DNA from: Lepus europaeus
Taxonomy: Eukaryota; Chordata; Mammalia; Lagomorpha; Leporidae
DNA: 64,000 bases
Reading direction: 5' to 3'
NCBI RefSeq assembly: GCF_033115175.1
Contig: NC_084837.1
Span: 6,400,266-6,464,265 of the forward strand
Each line of letters opens with the position of its first letter. Position 1 is the first letter of the stretch. Position numbers and translations under genes: made by a program. Below are positions 1 to 12,529 of this stretch, in pieces. Below the pieces are notes generated by a model. The model was not told where the DNA came from, searched no databases, and was given only the letters and a program-made list of their open reading frames with translations.

Positions 1-1295
1 TCCTGTCGGTTTGTCTATAGTATCATATTTATTTAACCTGCTGGGGGCCTGTGTTCGGGGGCAGCCTATTCCCGCTGAGAAGAGCATGCACACTGCACAC
101 TACCCCAGGTATTTTGATTGATGGTTCCCACCCCAAAGCCTTTGGTTCATAATTTAGCACAGCAGGTTCTGCATCACAGACTAGGTTAAAAAAAAATACT
201 GCGACAGATTTCAATGAACCTCTACCGCCAAGAAACCTCTCTCCACCTGCAGCCCCCAAATATTTTAAGTGCCTTTCAGGTGGTGGGGTCTGTGTGATTA
301 ATAATTGCAGGGCACACAACCTTCATTGACCCTGGTTTCCTGAAGTGTGATCAGATTATTCAGTTTAAATCCGTGGCTTTCTCAGCATTTCCTGAGCTGG
401 GGGTGGGAGTGGATACAATGCCCAAGAGTGAGGACTTCTCTCTCTTTCACCCTCCTTCTGTCAATGGCAAGTTTGGGGGTGTGGAAGCAGCTAAAAGGCA
501 GGTTATCTTCCACAGACACTTTGCTGAGGTTGCTTTGTATCTAGTTCACAAACTGCCAGCAAACTGGATTTTTACTATCACTACTTATCCTTACGGGGGA
601 GGAAAGTTGTGTGTGTTTTCCATACGTGACAAACTGTTGAGTGTGCAGAATGAACTTTCATAATATTTGTGTTTCCAAGTAAATAATCTCACTGACCCAG
701 GGACTTCCAGGGGTTCTAAAAGCTGCGACATAAAAGTTAGCATTACCTAATGCAAGACCAATACATAACTATTTCCAATAAGATTTCTGAAAAGAGCCTT
801 CTCCTTGACATTTTCCCCCTCTGACACTAACAGAGAAAAGACGTGTAAATGCAGTAACTAATGTATGTTGATTAGATAAATCATTCACCATGATAAAGAT
901 GAGACATGTTTTTCTGAACATCTTTTTGGAATGTTATCATTCTGGCTGGTAATGCCTTTTCATGTGTGTGCAAAAGTGGGGCTGTATACCTGTGCTGATT
1001 TCCAGTGGCAGAGATCGGTTTATTGTGCTTGGTGTTTTTCCATTTGTCTTCTGGAGATTCCTGAAGCCCAAAAAGGCTATCTCAGCATTGCTTTGCATTT
1101 CTTTGTGCATCAGAGTTTTATTTGATACTTCTTGGTTGGATGAGAACATTATCATCAAGGTGGCTGATTGCTTGAGTATATAATGCTACATAGGAGAGTC
1201 AGGATTCATAGCATCTAAAAAGGATGTTAGGTGTGTATAATTTTTCCCAATGCAAATCAACACAGCTAAAGCAGATCCCCTTGCCCCCTTCAACT
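1..1295. other. Unique sequence, nothing recognised
   Basis: I see no repeat family, exon or RNA gene here. The open frames are under 100 codons, overlap on both strands and resemble no protein I know. The first 320 bases are somewhat GC-richer than what follows. Confidence 0.5.
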
Positions 1296-1299
1296 CTTT

Positions 1300-1462
1300 G
1301 GTTAATATTGGGGAAAATTTTTTTTCATATATCAAGTGATAGCAGGCAATAGTGACATTATTAAAAGTTTCTTGGGAAGTTATGGGGGGAAAAAAGCCAT
1401 TGTAATCCTAAGCTGTACTTTGAAAATTTATATTTACTAAATAAAAGTTTTAAAAAAAAGTT
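1300..1462 (+). mobile_element. L1 3' end (5'-truncated)
   Basis: The stretch from about 1390 reads GCCATTGTAAT, then AGCTGTACTTTG, then AATAAAAGTTTT and an A run. This is the terminal signature of the rabbit L1 3' UTR, also seen at 22430-22500 and, inverted, at 23870-23930. The 5' limit is uncertain; only the last ~80 bases are clearly L1. Confidence 0.7.
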
Positions 1463-2260
1463 TATTTCTGAATCTCAAATATTATGATTCACAAAAAGTA
1501 TATTTTGTTTTGATTGTGTGCATAAAAATTATGATAAAGACATTAGCCAAATATGACGCATACATCCCATTCCAGCGACTATTTCTCTTTACCAAGTGTT
1601 CCTGATTTGTGCTGACACTGAAGCCTTTCTCTTCCTGTCTTTACATGGGGGAGATCCTGACAGCATGCCTGCTCTGCCGATAATGTCATGTTCAGCAACT
1701 CTTTTTATCCCTAGATGTTGCTATTTATCCTTGTATGATACTCAATGACAAAAACCAAAATATTTACAAAACTCTGGGAGATGCGGATTTCTGCTGAGAG
1801 AGCAGCCGTTATCAAAAGTGAGTGTAGACACAATATCCAGAGAGAAAGAGGAAGGGCAGGCTGGCGCAGAGAATGTTTACCCATCCCTCAGTGGCAGCCA
1901 GGGGAGTTAAGGCAGACCAAGCAAGGTGAAGGCAAGGCCAGCTTGTTTGTAGTGAATAAAATCTACACGTAATCATGTGAACTACAGAAGTTTTGAGAAA
2001 CAAAGTGCATTGATTTGTAGTCATTTTTCAAAATGTTTTAGAAATCTCTGGTCTGTTTGGGAAACAAGACTTTCAGAAGTCATCTACAACCAGGTTGCTC
2101 TAATGCTGTGCGTTTCCTGTAACAGTGAAGAAAACAACCTCATGTGTTGTCTCTTGGGAAGTCAAATAAATTCTGTGTGGTCCTACGTATTTTCAAGGGA
2201 CACATTGATCATATATATATAGAAGCTCATGCACGCCAATTAATTTCTTTGCAGTTTGGC
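1463..2260. other. Unique sequence, nothing recognised
   Basis: No repeat or gene is recognised. Short open frames at 1745-1972 and 1977-2222 have no family resemblance. Confidence 0.45.
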
Positions 2261-2261
2261 T

Positions 2262-2400
2262 AGTTCTTAACTGTCCGGATCTTGGGCAAGTTATGTAATT
2301 TCTCTGTGCCTCAGTTTCCTGGCTCAGGGTTTGCTGTAAAAATTAAGTGAGTTCATGCTGTGCCTTGCATTAAGTAAATCTCAGACATGTTCCATAGCAT
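2262..2400 (+). mobile_element. MIR SINE fragment
   Basis: It contains the MIR core (CTTGGGCAAGTTATGTAATT, then CTGTGCCTCAGTTTCC), followed by a diverged AATTAAGTGAGTTCATGC section. This is an ancient tRNA-derived SINE shared by mammals, on the plus strand. Confidence 0.8.
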
Positions 2401-3620
2401 GCACTAATGTCTTACTCATATTATTGTCAACAACAATATTTTGTTACGATCACCTGGAACATTATGGCCAGACTCCAAAACTTAAATTCTAAATTTGAGG
2501 TGGTTTTGTTTTATAAAGATCTGCAGATTGCCTCAAATTTGTACTGTACTAAAACCAGAAGTGCAAAGCTACCACACAAAGGGGCAAAGTGACCGATGTG
2601 TTATTCCTTGTGTTCCTAAGCCCCAGAGCCATTAAATAGCCTCATTTGTAAGAAGCCAAGCTAAAAGGCAGATCCAGGGAGCGTGGAAATGCTGCAGAAA
2701 TACATGTGCCCAAAATCACAAGATCACATTACAAAGAGCCCCTAAAAAGGCTAGTAACTGTGACTTACCATCCTGCCACGTTACTGGGTAAGTATACCGG
2801 TATGCTCCTTCCCCACTTTTGCTTTGTGCTAACAGGACCTCAGTCCTTCATAACCTGTTTTAACATCCTCTGTAAATGATATTTACCATGTTAATGATCT
2901 CTTGACACCCTTCATTAAAGGCATCCTTTTATGATATGCATTTTATATGTACCAGACACTATGCACTATCAGTTTCTCTAGGTTTAAATTTATTTTTAAC
3001 AGAAAGACGTATGTCCTAATCCTATGTCAGACCATCGATTAAAAACTAGAATCTGCATGTGAAAATGAATGGAGTGAAAAAAATAAAATCTCTTAGGGTT
3101 TGATTTCTCCCCCTACATGTTGACTTAAAATGGAGACAAAACCAATGGTATCAGCATTACCTAGACGATGTAGTATCTTTCCTTTGGCTTTTGAGCTTTT
3201 CAGTTGGTGGATAGTAACTTGAGACCAGAGCTGAAGTGAAACCAGAGTGTTTAACAGCACCCTCCCCACTCTCTGAGGTCACCCTCCGTGGGTGCACAAT
3301 GCAACTTGTTTTGTGACCAGTCCATCCCAGGACCTCAGTCTGAATAGTTTCGATTTGATGTCACTCCTCCAGCTCACTCAGATATACTGGTCTGGACAGG
3401 AGCTGCGTTTTCTGAAAAGTGCCAGTGCCAACCTTGCCATTGTGAACCACACCCCTCTTCTCCTGAAGTCAGTGATCTACATCCTTCTCACATCTTTTCA
3501 ACTTGCCCAGTGTTAGAAGACAGTCTATTTTCATTCTGCACTTAATCCCGAAACATGAAGTTCTGAGAAGCGGAGCTTTAGATGAGGTTCAGCAAGACCA
3601 TGGACTTTGCTCACCTTTTA
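2401..3620. other. Unique sequence, nothing recognised
   Basis: AT-rich sequence without a recognised repeat or gene. The frame 3292-3516 is open for 74 codons but has no recognisable motif. Confidence 0.45.
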
Positions 3621-3635
3621 AAGTATTTCCTCCTA

Positions 3636-3963
3636 GGGGTAGTGTTGGGCACAGCAGTTAAGATGTCGCTTGGGACACCCACATCCCTTAATAGGGTGCT
3701 TAGGTTCAAGTTCCAGATCTATTTCTTATTCCAGCTTCCCGTGAATGCAGAGCCTAGCCTGCAGTCGGTGTTGGCTCAGGTAGTTAGGCTCCTGCCACCC
3801 ATTTCTGAGACCTGGATTGAGCTTCTGGCTCCCAGCTTTGGCTGGCACAACCTTGGCTATTGAGAACCTTTGGTGAGTGAACCAGCAGGTGGGAGCTGCT
3901 CTGTCATCTATCTGTCTTTCCCTCTCTTCCTTTCAAATAAACAGTTTTAAAAATTAATAATAA
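3636..3963 (+). mobile_element. CSINE, full length, old copy
   Basis: The order is a diverged tRNA-like head (GGGGTAGTGTTGGGCACAGC), body, TGAGTGAACCAGCAGGTGGG, a short CT region, CTTTCAAATAAA and an A-rich tail. An imperfect target-site duplication flanks it: AGTATTTCCTCCTA at 3622-3635 and AATATTTCCTTCTA at 3964-3977. The divergence suggests an early CSINE subfamily. Confidence 0.85.
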
Positions 3964-3965
3964 AA

Positions 3966-6560
3966 TATTTCCTTCTAAATATCATGCTACTGCTTTATTT
4001 AATGAAGTGAATTAGTGACATTCAATCTCAGCTTCATTTAGATGTTGTCTTACTTTTAACTTAATTCACTCTTCCAGATGAGCATAGAAGTAGCCTTTGT
4101 GAAATAGACATAGATTTCTCTTATGTCTTTTCATAATTGTTCTTGGGCCTGGAATGAATCTTTGACTTCTTCTATTTGGGCTAACAATCATTTCAAAGTT
4201 ACCTGAAAGGTAATACATGAAGACACTAGAATGTCCTCCAAAGGAAAATATGCCAAAGTGTGTGTTGTTTCCTGTATGTGAATGCTGAGGTTTAAGGAAA
4301 CATCATGGTTCTCCTTTAACTCATATATAAATTCTTTTTTTCAACATTGCTTCCTTTGAGATTTAGCAAATAGTTAAACTAGTTTACACAGTTCTCCCCC
4401 CTTCCTTTTAAGTACAGCTCTTAAGTAAGCAGACACTTTAACTTGCTTTCCTATTAGACAGCTTTTTCTTTATTGCCTTTTCATAGCACAGCTATCAAAA
4501 ATGAGATAATGCCCAAAGATCTGGGACCTAATCAGCTTTCTAGCCGAGTTTAAAGAGTCCAGAGGCTGTTTCAAGGTAGCTCTGGTTGTGTGTGCGGCCC
4601 ACTGCAGTGTTTGCTCTGCCGCATTTTGATGGAGAGGGTAATGTGTTTGCCAGATAAGGAGAAAGGGACCAGCCAAAAAAGCAAGGCTCTGTTTGATAAA
4701 CCCTGACATATTTAGCCATTTTTCATGCACATGAAAGGAAGCTTTAAAACTCCAAGGAAAATAGAGGTGTCCATTCAAGCACACTAATGTTTATCAAGAC
4801 AAAAAAGGTAAATAAAGAAAATTGGCATCTTGTAGTCTATTAAATTAATTAGCTCTGGAGCTTATCATTAAATTGAAAAGCTGGACAAAATACAAGTCTA
4901 TTTCTTGTTGCTGTTATTTAATGTGAAAGGTAAGTTCTGTAAGTCAGTGTTTATTAGAAAGACAGTTATTTTGTCTTGCTTGTCTTGCCCTGGTGGAAAG
5001 TCTGAGCTCCTAAATAAGAGAGGTTCATGAATTGAAGTTAATTTTTTATAAGGCTGATATACATGGACTTGTGATGAGAATGTGGTTTTAAAATTATTGT
5101 TAAATATGTGATAACATTCTTTGTAAAGTGACCTATAACCTGAAAACAGATTGATAAAGACAAAATAAAAATATTCCACCAGGCACATACTTACAATTAG
5201 AGGTCAATATATTCTCAAAGTCCAATTAAAATAACTTAATACTTAAAGACATTTTAAAATAAGACAGCTTTACATTCTACAATGATTTATAAAATGTAGG
5301 GGGTGAACTATTCATTGCTCCATAATAATTTCCATTCTATGGAAGAAGTAAAAGGAAAAAAAAAACAAAAAACAAACCCAGAAACGTTCACAGTGATAGA
5401 GCCATCTTCCAAAATAAAGATTTAAATAATGTAAACATAAAGATAATTTTATGTTTAACTTTCCTATTGTGATTTTATGTCAATTTAGAGGAATATATCA
5501 ATTCTAAGTCAATATTCTAGTGACATTTTCTATTTTTTTCCTTAGAAACAGAGAGACTTTTCTGTTTCCTTTTTTTCAAATGTGAAGTGTCTAATAAACT
5601 GAAGAAATGGCCTTCAATGATTAGTTCATCTATAGACCATTTTAAAATATAATCACTTGAATCTCTAGAAATGTGTTTCTTCTATGGATTAATCATTTTA
5701 AACATTTTCTATGCCTTGGTGTTAATAATCCGTATAAGTGTAGATTTTTAGATGAATTTAATGTCAACTAGGGATTAATGTGCATTAATTAAATTGACTG
5801 TGTCTTCTTTAATGAGAAAAAAAGGATTTAGTTTTAATACTAATGATCTTAATAAAGCTTCTCTCTACTTATCTGTATTTTCTCAACATTAGGAATTATT
5901 TTTATTAGAATATGAATTAATTTAATATTGGCAAAGTGGAGAAACATGAAATAAATCAAGTGATTGCAAACTGCCTTTGTTTATGTTATTGAGATTGTAT
6001 AATCAAACCATGTAACTTTCAATTAAAGACGAATCAATTTGTAATAACTGTTTAAAAATAAAAATATAAATTGGACTTCACATTTCATTTTCTTTTGGGT
6101 GTTATATAAAAGGCTAGCCTGTAGAATTTGAAACAGTGTTTACAATGTAGCCTAAGTTTAATACATTTGACTCAGTTCTCTGAAATAGATACAAGTCCTG
6201 CCCTATAAATGCATTTAAAATTACGTTATTGTCCCCTAAATGCAGTATCATGAGATAAAATACAAGAAGGAATCTGTAGTTTCTGAAATCACCTTGTTAC
6301 CTATTGACAGAGACACAAAACCCAAGCACACGAGACCTGCAAAGATTTCTTGATTTATGAGAAGATGCAAAAGGAAGACTAACACTCTGGAACACTTTGT
6401 AGTTCCTATTATTTTTTTTTATTGTTGGGGAGTTTTCGCTGGAATTACAGGTGACAGTTCCTTAAAAAATGAAACCCTTATTTATTTACCATTATTTTGA
6501 ATTGGAAAATGGAGAAAGCAGGGAGAACAGGGACTAAAAAAACAAAACCCCTAACCACAC
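3966..6560. other. AT-rich unique sequence
   Basis: No repeat family or gene is recognised. The subsegment 4450-4790 has higher complexity and moderate GC and could be a conserved non-coding block, but nothing in the sequence proves it. 5200-6060 is very AT-rich. Confidence 0.4.
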
Positions 6561-6567
6561 ACACTGT

Positions 6568-6815
6568 ATACATGTATATTGAAATACCGCATTGTATCCT
6601 GCACAAATTGCATACATGTCTTCAAATACCACCTTGTATTCCACACATATAGCATGCATGTATTGAAACGCCACATTGCATCCCACACACATGGTATGCA
6701 AGTGTTGAAACAACACATCGTGTCCCATACGCTGCATTCATATATTGAAGCATCATGTTGTATCCCATACACATTAGATACATGTATTGAAATACTACAT
6801 TGTATTCCATAAAGG
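6568..6815. repeat. Minisatellite, ~41-bp unit, about 6 copies
   Basis: The motif ATGTATTGAAAYACCACATT followed by GTATCCCACACACAT and a GCAT spacer recurs about six times with substitutions and small length changes (roughly 39-44 bases per unit). The repeat keeps several frames open on both strands (for example 6551-6850 minus and 6579-6812 plus). These are by-products of the repeat, not genes. Confidence 0.8.
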
Positions 6816-6829
6816 TGTAAAATTATGCC

Positions 6830-8500
6830 AGTTAAAACCCCAAAATACATATATTATATAAACCCCCAACACAAAGCAAACCAACTGAACCCTGGCACTC
6901 TCTCCCCCCCTTTTTTTTTGCATGTCCATAGATAGCCCACACTTTAACAGTCAGAACTCACATTTAGTGTTTGTTTCCCACCCCTGTTGAGGATTTCTTA
7001 GGAGTAAATCATCAGCTGTTCTCTCACTTCTGTCAAGGCCCTTGTCTCGAGTTTAGGGGCTAGCACCTCTTCCTTCTAGGTGGATGCATGTGATGGGTCA
7101 AGTGTGCACCTTTGCCAGACTATTGCAAGGTCAATCTTATGTTCAGTAAGATCTTGGCTGGTTCTAAAACAAATTATGTCAAGATTTGCTTGGTAATGTT
7201 TGACCTGGAAATAGAGTGTTGTAAGCCTGGAAGCACTCACTTAAAAAATGCTGTCCACAGGTTCAGGTACCAAATGGTTGCAGGCCAGCATTGCTTTTAT
7301 ATCCACGACTTCCCCAGTCCCAGGTCTGCTTTTTCCAGTTAAAAAATAGATAGTGTAATAAAAGTTAAAAAAAAAAAAAAGACAGTGAAATCCACTTTGC
7401 TGGCTTGTTGTGAATAAGAGAAACGATCCAAAGTTCCTAGCTCTTCCTGTGAAAAGTTCAGTCTCACTATATCTCCTGAGTGTGGTGGCCAGATGGATCT
7501 CCATTCAGAAACTAAATCATTTTGAGAACAATTGAGAGACTGGGTGGAGGTTTGTAAAATATCCTCAAAAGGCTTTCTAGAGAAGTAGGTGGAAGAGAGG
7601 TCTTGCAAGTGGTGGATTTCAGCCAAGTATAAGGAAGCACCTTCAGTCTACAAACAGTAAAGAAAATTGTCATGTCACCTTCCAGGGGTGGCAGAGAGAG
7701 GACAATTGTATTACATCAGGGTGCTCAAATCTCTGTTTCCCAATCCTGTTGCATAGAACAGAATCACCTGGAAAATCACTTGGAAAACTTTAAATATCCA
7801 TGTCACATGTACTCACCAAGTGTCTTCTTTCAGAGACACAAACATACCACTTCCAAGTGTAATTTCTGGCATTTGTTAGAAATGAGATGCCTTGACTACA
7901 TAATCCAAGATGAGATCCAGTCACCGTGAGAGCAAAATTGTTTGTTTTTTGATTGTCCCTCGTGAAGCTCAGTGATTCACACTGTCTTTCTTCTCCTCTC
8001 TTCTCCAAATAACATTCTGAAGGGGGTGCATGGGAATGAGCAGCAGGGACAGTGGCAAGGGAAAAAGGTGTAGAACGACAGTACAGAAGTCTCACACACT
8101 AGCAGCATTCCGGTCCAAATTATTTTTCTTTTTAGCAAATGATATTGTAATGTGAGCTATCATTTATAGAATACATTATTCGATTCCTAGCTTGCTAACT
8201 GAAATTGCTTAAATTCTCTGACTTGAAGTTTTCTTTCTGAATGGCATTAAGGGGTTGACTGAGATTAGGAGAGGACAAGCCAAATGCTCACAGGGACCTA
8301 ACAGGGACTAGAGATGGGTAATAGAGGTAATAACAGAACTGGCACTGGAGCGGACTCTGGCAAACTGGAGAGGATGGGCCTGTTCCACTCCTTGACTTGT
8401 TAAATACAATTCTGTGGAAATGTAGATTCAGTTTTGCCACAGTTTTTGGTTTTGCAAGATAACCTGGAAATATAAATTTTTAAGACTGCAGAAGGTCATT
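6830..8500. other. Mostly unique sequence with an isolated A tail
   Basis: Nothing coding is recognised. At 7355-7380 an AATAAAAGTT motif followed by 14 A looks like the 3' end of an old plus-strand retroelement, but I cannot name its body. 7725-7800 (CAGAATCACCTGG context) resembles a hAT-Charlie MITE remnant, weakly. Confidence 0.4.
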
Positions 8501-8516
8501 AAAAAAATCATTTTGC

Positions 8517-8840
8517 GGCCTGCGCCGTGGCTCAATAGGCTAATCCTCTGCCTTGTGGCGCCAGCACACCGGGTTCTAGTCCCAGTTGGGGCGCTGGATT
8601 CTGTCCTGGTTGCCCCTCTTCCAGGCGAGCTCTCTGCTGTGGCCCGGGAGTGCAGTGGAGGATGGCTCAGGTGCTTGGGCCCTGTACCCCATGGGAGACC
8701 AGGAGAAGCACCTAGCTTCTACCTTTGGATCAGCGCGGTGCGCCAGCCACGGGGGCCATTGGAGGGTGAACCAACGGAAAGGAAGACCTTTCTCTCTGTT
8801 TCTCTCTCTCACTGTCCACTCTGACTGTCAAAAAAAAAAA
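8517..8840 (+). mobile_element. CSINE, young subfamily, full length
   Basis: The head GCCTGCGCCGTGGCTCAATA, the phrase CACACCGGGTTCTAGTCCC and the tail CACTGTCCACTCTGACTGTC plus poly(A) mark the younger CSINE subfamily that lacks the long CT microsatellite. Target-site duplication: AATCATTTTGCGG at 8506-8518, matched by AATCATTTCGCAG at 8841-8853 (2 mismatches). The duplication overlaps the nominal first bases of the head. Confidence 0.92.
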
Positions 8841-8960
8841 AATCATTTCGCAGTTCCCACCAGGTACACCTGGGGGCTGGATCTGATCTGTGTGGCATTG
8901 GCTTGTTCTACCGTCACTAGCTGAGGACGGCTAAAAGTATCTTCCAGCGTTATGATTCTC

Positions 8961-9113
8961 CAGCAGTGCTTCTCAAATTTTAGTGTGCTTGAGAATCACC
9001 TGGAGAGCTTGTGAAATCACAGACTCTCGGGCTACACAATAAAAAAAACAAAACAAAACAAAACAAAAAAAACAAGATTCACACTTTTCACCAGTTCCCA
9101 GGTGATGCTGAAA
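8961..9113. mobile_element. hAT-Charlie MITE (MER5A-like) with A/C-rich expansion
   Basis: The left end (AGTGCTTCTCAAATTTTAG, then GAGAATCACCTGGAGAGCTT) and the right part (CAGTTCCCAGGTGATGCTGA) fit MER5-type elements. Their centre is replaced by an (AAAAC)n-like low-complexity run at about 9033-9074. Confidence 0.7.
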
Positions 9114-9515
9114 TTGAAACTGGCCAATGAGCATCCAAGTGGGGAGCTTGCTGCTCCTGTTGGGTTGGTAAATGTTATGTACAGACTTGAGGATTAATCC
9201 AGGGGGTCCCCCTGGCTCCTCCTTCTTCTGTGTTTCTTATTTCTCTCTCTTCTTGTATCAATATGGCACTTGAGGGACGGCAACAGCTTGCACTTTTGCA
9301 AGGGGAAATAGTGGAGTGTTGACATCGTTGGATTCAGTATTGTTGATTTGGCAGCAAATGCTCAATCCTGTTTAGAGGGCAGAATCATCCCTGTATACAA
9401 TTCCTGTGGCCTGTTTCACAAAGAGGTATTGTAAATGATGCATGTGTGATGCCTCGTCTCAGGCCATACCAAGATATTTCAGCCACTGTCTTCAGTGATG
9501 ACAGCTTTTCCTGGG
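9114..9515. other. Unique sequence, nothing recognised
   Basis: No repeat or coding signal is recognised. Confidence 0.45.
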
Positions 9516-9519
9516 GCAG

Positions 9520-9665
9520 AAACTCATGTATTTTCATTCCTAATTCACAGATAAGAAACAGTCTCAGAGAGGTAGATTAGCATGTCCTGGCTCACACAGG
9601 TGCTGAGTGGAGAACAGAGATTCAAAGCAGGTTGCTGTGATGTCAAAGCTTACTCTCTGTGACGC
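9520..9665 (-). mobile_element. MIR SINE fragment
   Basis: In plus-strand reading it shows the reverse-complement MIR order: TTCACAGATAAGAAACAGTC, CTCAGAGAGGTAGATTAGCA, then CTCACACAGGTGCTGAGTGG and a degraded tRNA-like head. Confidence 0.75.
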
Positions 9666-10485
9666 GCAAATTTACATGCACACCCATTAATGACACGAAT
9701 TGATATAGCATGATATATAACATAAATCATACCTTATTCCATAAGATATTTTCAGTGATTGACAAAAATGCAAATTGTATTGTAAATGAAGCAAACTAGG
9801 GCAAAGAAAATAAATCAAGAAGGAAAGAAAGATGAGATGCAACATGTCACTTGTAAAGGCCTATTTTCTTGCTAGAATCATGAGGTTGATTCCGAGCCTA
9901 AGGACACCGTGTGACATGGTACCTTGGAGACGGGAGCAGAGAATAAGCAAAAGAGGATGCAGCTGTTTCATCTCCCCAGTGGGCCCTGAGCAGGTCTGCA
10001 GGCCCAGGGAGCCCTGATGGCTCTCATAGTACTCAGGCATTGACCTGCATCTGAGAGCTACGGGTTTGGAAAACATGGGTGATTCTTACCAGGGCCACTC
10101 ATTGCTAATGCCCCAAAGCAACCTGTCTGCTGTTGTTAAGTCTGAGGCTGTGGTTCTTGTCCGTTTAATCCTGCTTGTGTGCTCTCTGGCATTGCGCTAT
10201 AGACAGACAAGTTCTTAGTTAAAATGATGCCAAGGATTGACGATAATATTTCAGATTAATTGCTTTAAAGCAAATGAAATATCATATCTTTCACACACTA
10301 GTATTTGAAATCCTTCCATGATCTTCTAATTTCATTTGTTTTGAGATTCAATACATTTGATAGGTTGAAACATAGGGAGGGCGTTAGGATAAATGATTTT
10401 AGAAGGAAAAAGAGGCATGGGCAGGAAGCAAGACAAACACAAAACAAGATTTCTTGTTCAAGGGCAAGGAAGTCACCCCACATAG
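9666..10485. other. Unique sequence, nothing recognised
   Basis: No family is recognised. Short open frames only. Confidence 0.45.
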
Positions 10486-10489
10486 AGGG

Positions 10490-10575
10490 CCCAGTACATG
10501 AGTTTGCTCATCTGAAAACCAGGGGATGGAGTTTCAGTGATCTCCAAGGTCCTTTCTGGCTTGGATATTTGGAAA
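10490..10575 (+). mobile_element. MIR3-like fragment
   Basis: GTTTGCTCATCTGAAAACCA, then GATCTCCAAGGTCCTTTCTG matches the 3' half of MIR3-type SINEs. It is short, so the assignment is tentative. Confidence 0.55.
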
Positions 10576-11845
10576 GGCATCAGTTGCACTGTGATTTGAT
10601 GGACTCAGACATGGGCCAAGGATGAAGAGCAGGGAGTAATCCTCAGAACAGCGGAGCCAAGCATCCATCCATCTGCAGTGTGGCCAAGCAGCTTCTGAAG
10701 CTGCCGTGTAGCTTGCAAGGCGAGCTGACGCTTTTTCTCATCCCATAGCTGCACACTGTGAAGATCAGCCAACCCGCTCTGAGCAGGGAGTTCAACCCAG
10801 GCTGGAAGGCACTTCCAAGGAATTTAGATTGTCTGCCAACTGGATCACTTGAGTCATCTCTCAACATCACATTCCAATTGCAGTGCTCATGCGGTGTCAT
10901 CAGGCACTAACAGGAAGGCTGGGCTGGGTTTGGCTTTGGGCTTTGTAGTTCTGCCACCTCCACATTGCAGAACTTTACCTGGGGTTTCAGAAAACATTTG
11001 GCACAGGCCGTCCCATCAGCATCTGTCTTTAAAATGAAGTTTCCAATTGTGACTTCCCAATCTTCATCCTCCAATCTGAGATGTGTCCTTTTCTATTTTT
11101 GTTTAACCTTGCTCTTTGAACAAGTGCAAATCAAATAGAACCGAGCAAGCAAACAAGCAGATGAACCAGGACTCTTCAGAAGCTTCGTCATATGACAGGT
11201 GCCGTGGTTCAAGTGGGCGAGATGGGCTTCTGGCTTCTCAGGTAGCTGAGCTGCTGGCAGCATTCTCCAGCAGAACAGGCTCTGGGATTTCCAGGATCCC
11301 TGGGTGGGTGTGTCCTTTCACAGGTTTCACTCTAGGTGTGGTTGTTCCTGTTTCAGAATCTGTAATCAACTCTATAGCTCCAAGCTTGTTTTAAGTGGAG
11401 AGTGATTTTAAAAACACAGAATATCAAACACAAGACACATTGAGACATGTATAACTTCCAGTTTGTTTAGTTTTGGGGCTGTGTTGGCAAGGGTTAGCAT
11501 TAGCAGTTCAGCCAACTGTACATCCTCTCCAATCCTTCCAGCTCTAGTGCCCTGACTTTCTGGGGACACCTGCTCTTCTCTACCATCACTTCCTGTGACT
11601 CCAGAGTCCTGCCTCCTCATACTTCTCTGGCCATAGCAATTGGGCCAGGGCTTGGCAAATGGCCCATCTGAGTTAATCAAAGTTGGTATCAACTGGGATT
11701 AGGTTTGGTTTTTCAGTGAAAGGGCCCCAGAATGAAAGCAACTTAAAACAGATTCATTTTATTTCTCCTTCATGGAAAAGTTCAGAGCTAGAGCATGTTC
11801 AGAATTGATATGGTAGCTCTGTCCCGGATTTTTTAAAAAAGAAAT
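10576..11845. other. Mostly unique sequence
   Basis: Nothing firm is recognised. 11735-11840 (AACTTAAAACAGATTCATTT and following) looks like a fragment of an old interspersed repeat cut off by the SINE at 11851; I could not name the family. Confidence 0.4.
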
Positions 11846-11850
11846 CGACA

Positions 11851-12099
11851 GGGGCTTGCATTGGCACAATGGGATAAGCCACTCTCTGTCACAATGGCAT
11901 CCCATATCAGGACACTTGTTCAAGTCCTGGCTGCTCTGCTTCCAGTCCAGCTCCATGCTAATGCACCTAGGAAAGCAGTGGGAGATGACCCAAGTCCTGG
12001 CACTGCTGCCACCCATGTGAGAGAATCAGATGGAGTTCCTGGCTCCTGGCTTAGCTCTGACCATTGCAGCTGTTTGGGGAGTGCAGCAATGGATAGAAG

Positions 12100-12147
<48 letters not shown>

Positions 12148-12180
12148 GTGTCACTCTGCCTTTCAAATAAATAAAATATT
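11851..12180 (+). mobile_element. CSINE, full length, long (CT)n
   Basis: The body runs from GGGGCTTGCATTGGCACAAT to CTTTCAAATAAATAAAATAT. The internal CT dinucleotide run spans about 12100-12143 and is long enough to be length-polymorphic. It lies tail-to-tail with the next SINE, with only a few A/T-rich bases between them. Confidence 0.9.
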
Positions 12181-12187
12181 TTTAAGA

Positions 12188-12509
12188 AGATTTTATATAT
12201 TTATTTGACAGGTAGAGTTACAGACAGTGAGAGAGAGACATGGAGAGAAAGGTCTCCCATCCAATGGTTCACTCCCTAAATGACCTCAATGGCTGGAGAT
12301 GAGCTGATTCGTAGTCAGGAGCCAGGAGCTTCTTCTGGGTCTCCCACATGGGTGCAGAGGCCCATGCACTTGAGCCATCTTCTACTGCTTTTGCAGATCA
12401 CAGCAGAGAGCTGGACCAGAAGAGGAGTAGCCGGGACTAGAACTGGTGCCCATATAGGATGCTGGTGCTGCAGGCAGAGGATTGACCTACTGTGCCACAG
12501 AGCCATTCC
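12188..12509 (-). mobile_element. CSINE, full length
   Basis: It opens with TATATTTATTTGACAGGTAG (the reversed tail) and ends in TGTGCCACAGAGCCATTCC (the reversed head). It is oppositely oriented to 11851-12180 and abuts it. Confidence 0.9.
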
Positions 12510-12529
12510 ATAAAATAAGTTCTAAAAAT

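Noticed and set aside
6534..6850. Cys/Tyr-rich open frames on both strands
   Set aside because: Translation of the 41-base minisatellite, without start context or homology.
7355..7380. AATAAAAGTT plus A14, possible retrocopy end
   Set aside because: No body or target-site duplication could be identified.
11190..11330. Possible CSINE head (GGTGCCGTGGTTCAAGTGGG)
   Set aside because: The following sequence does not follow the CSINE body.
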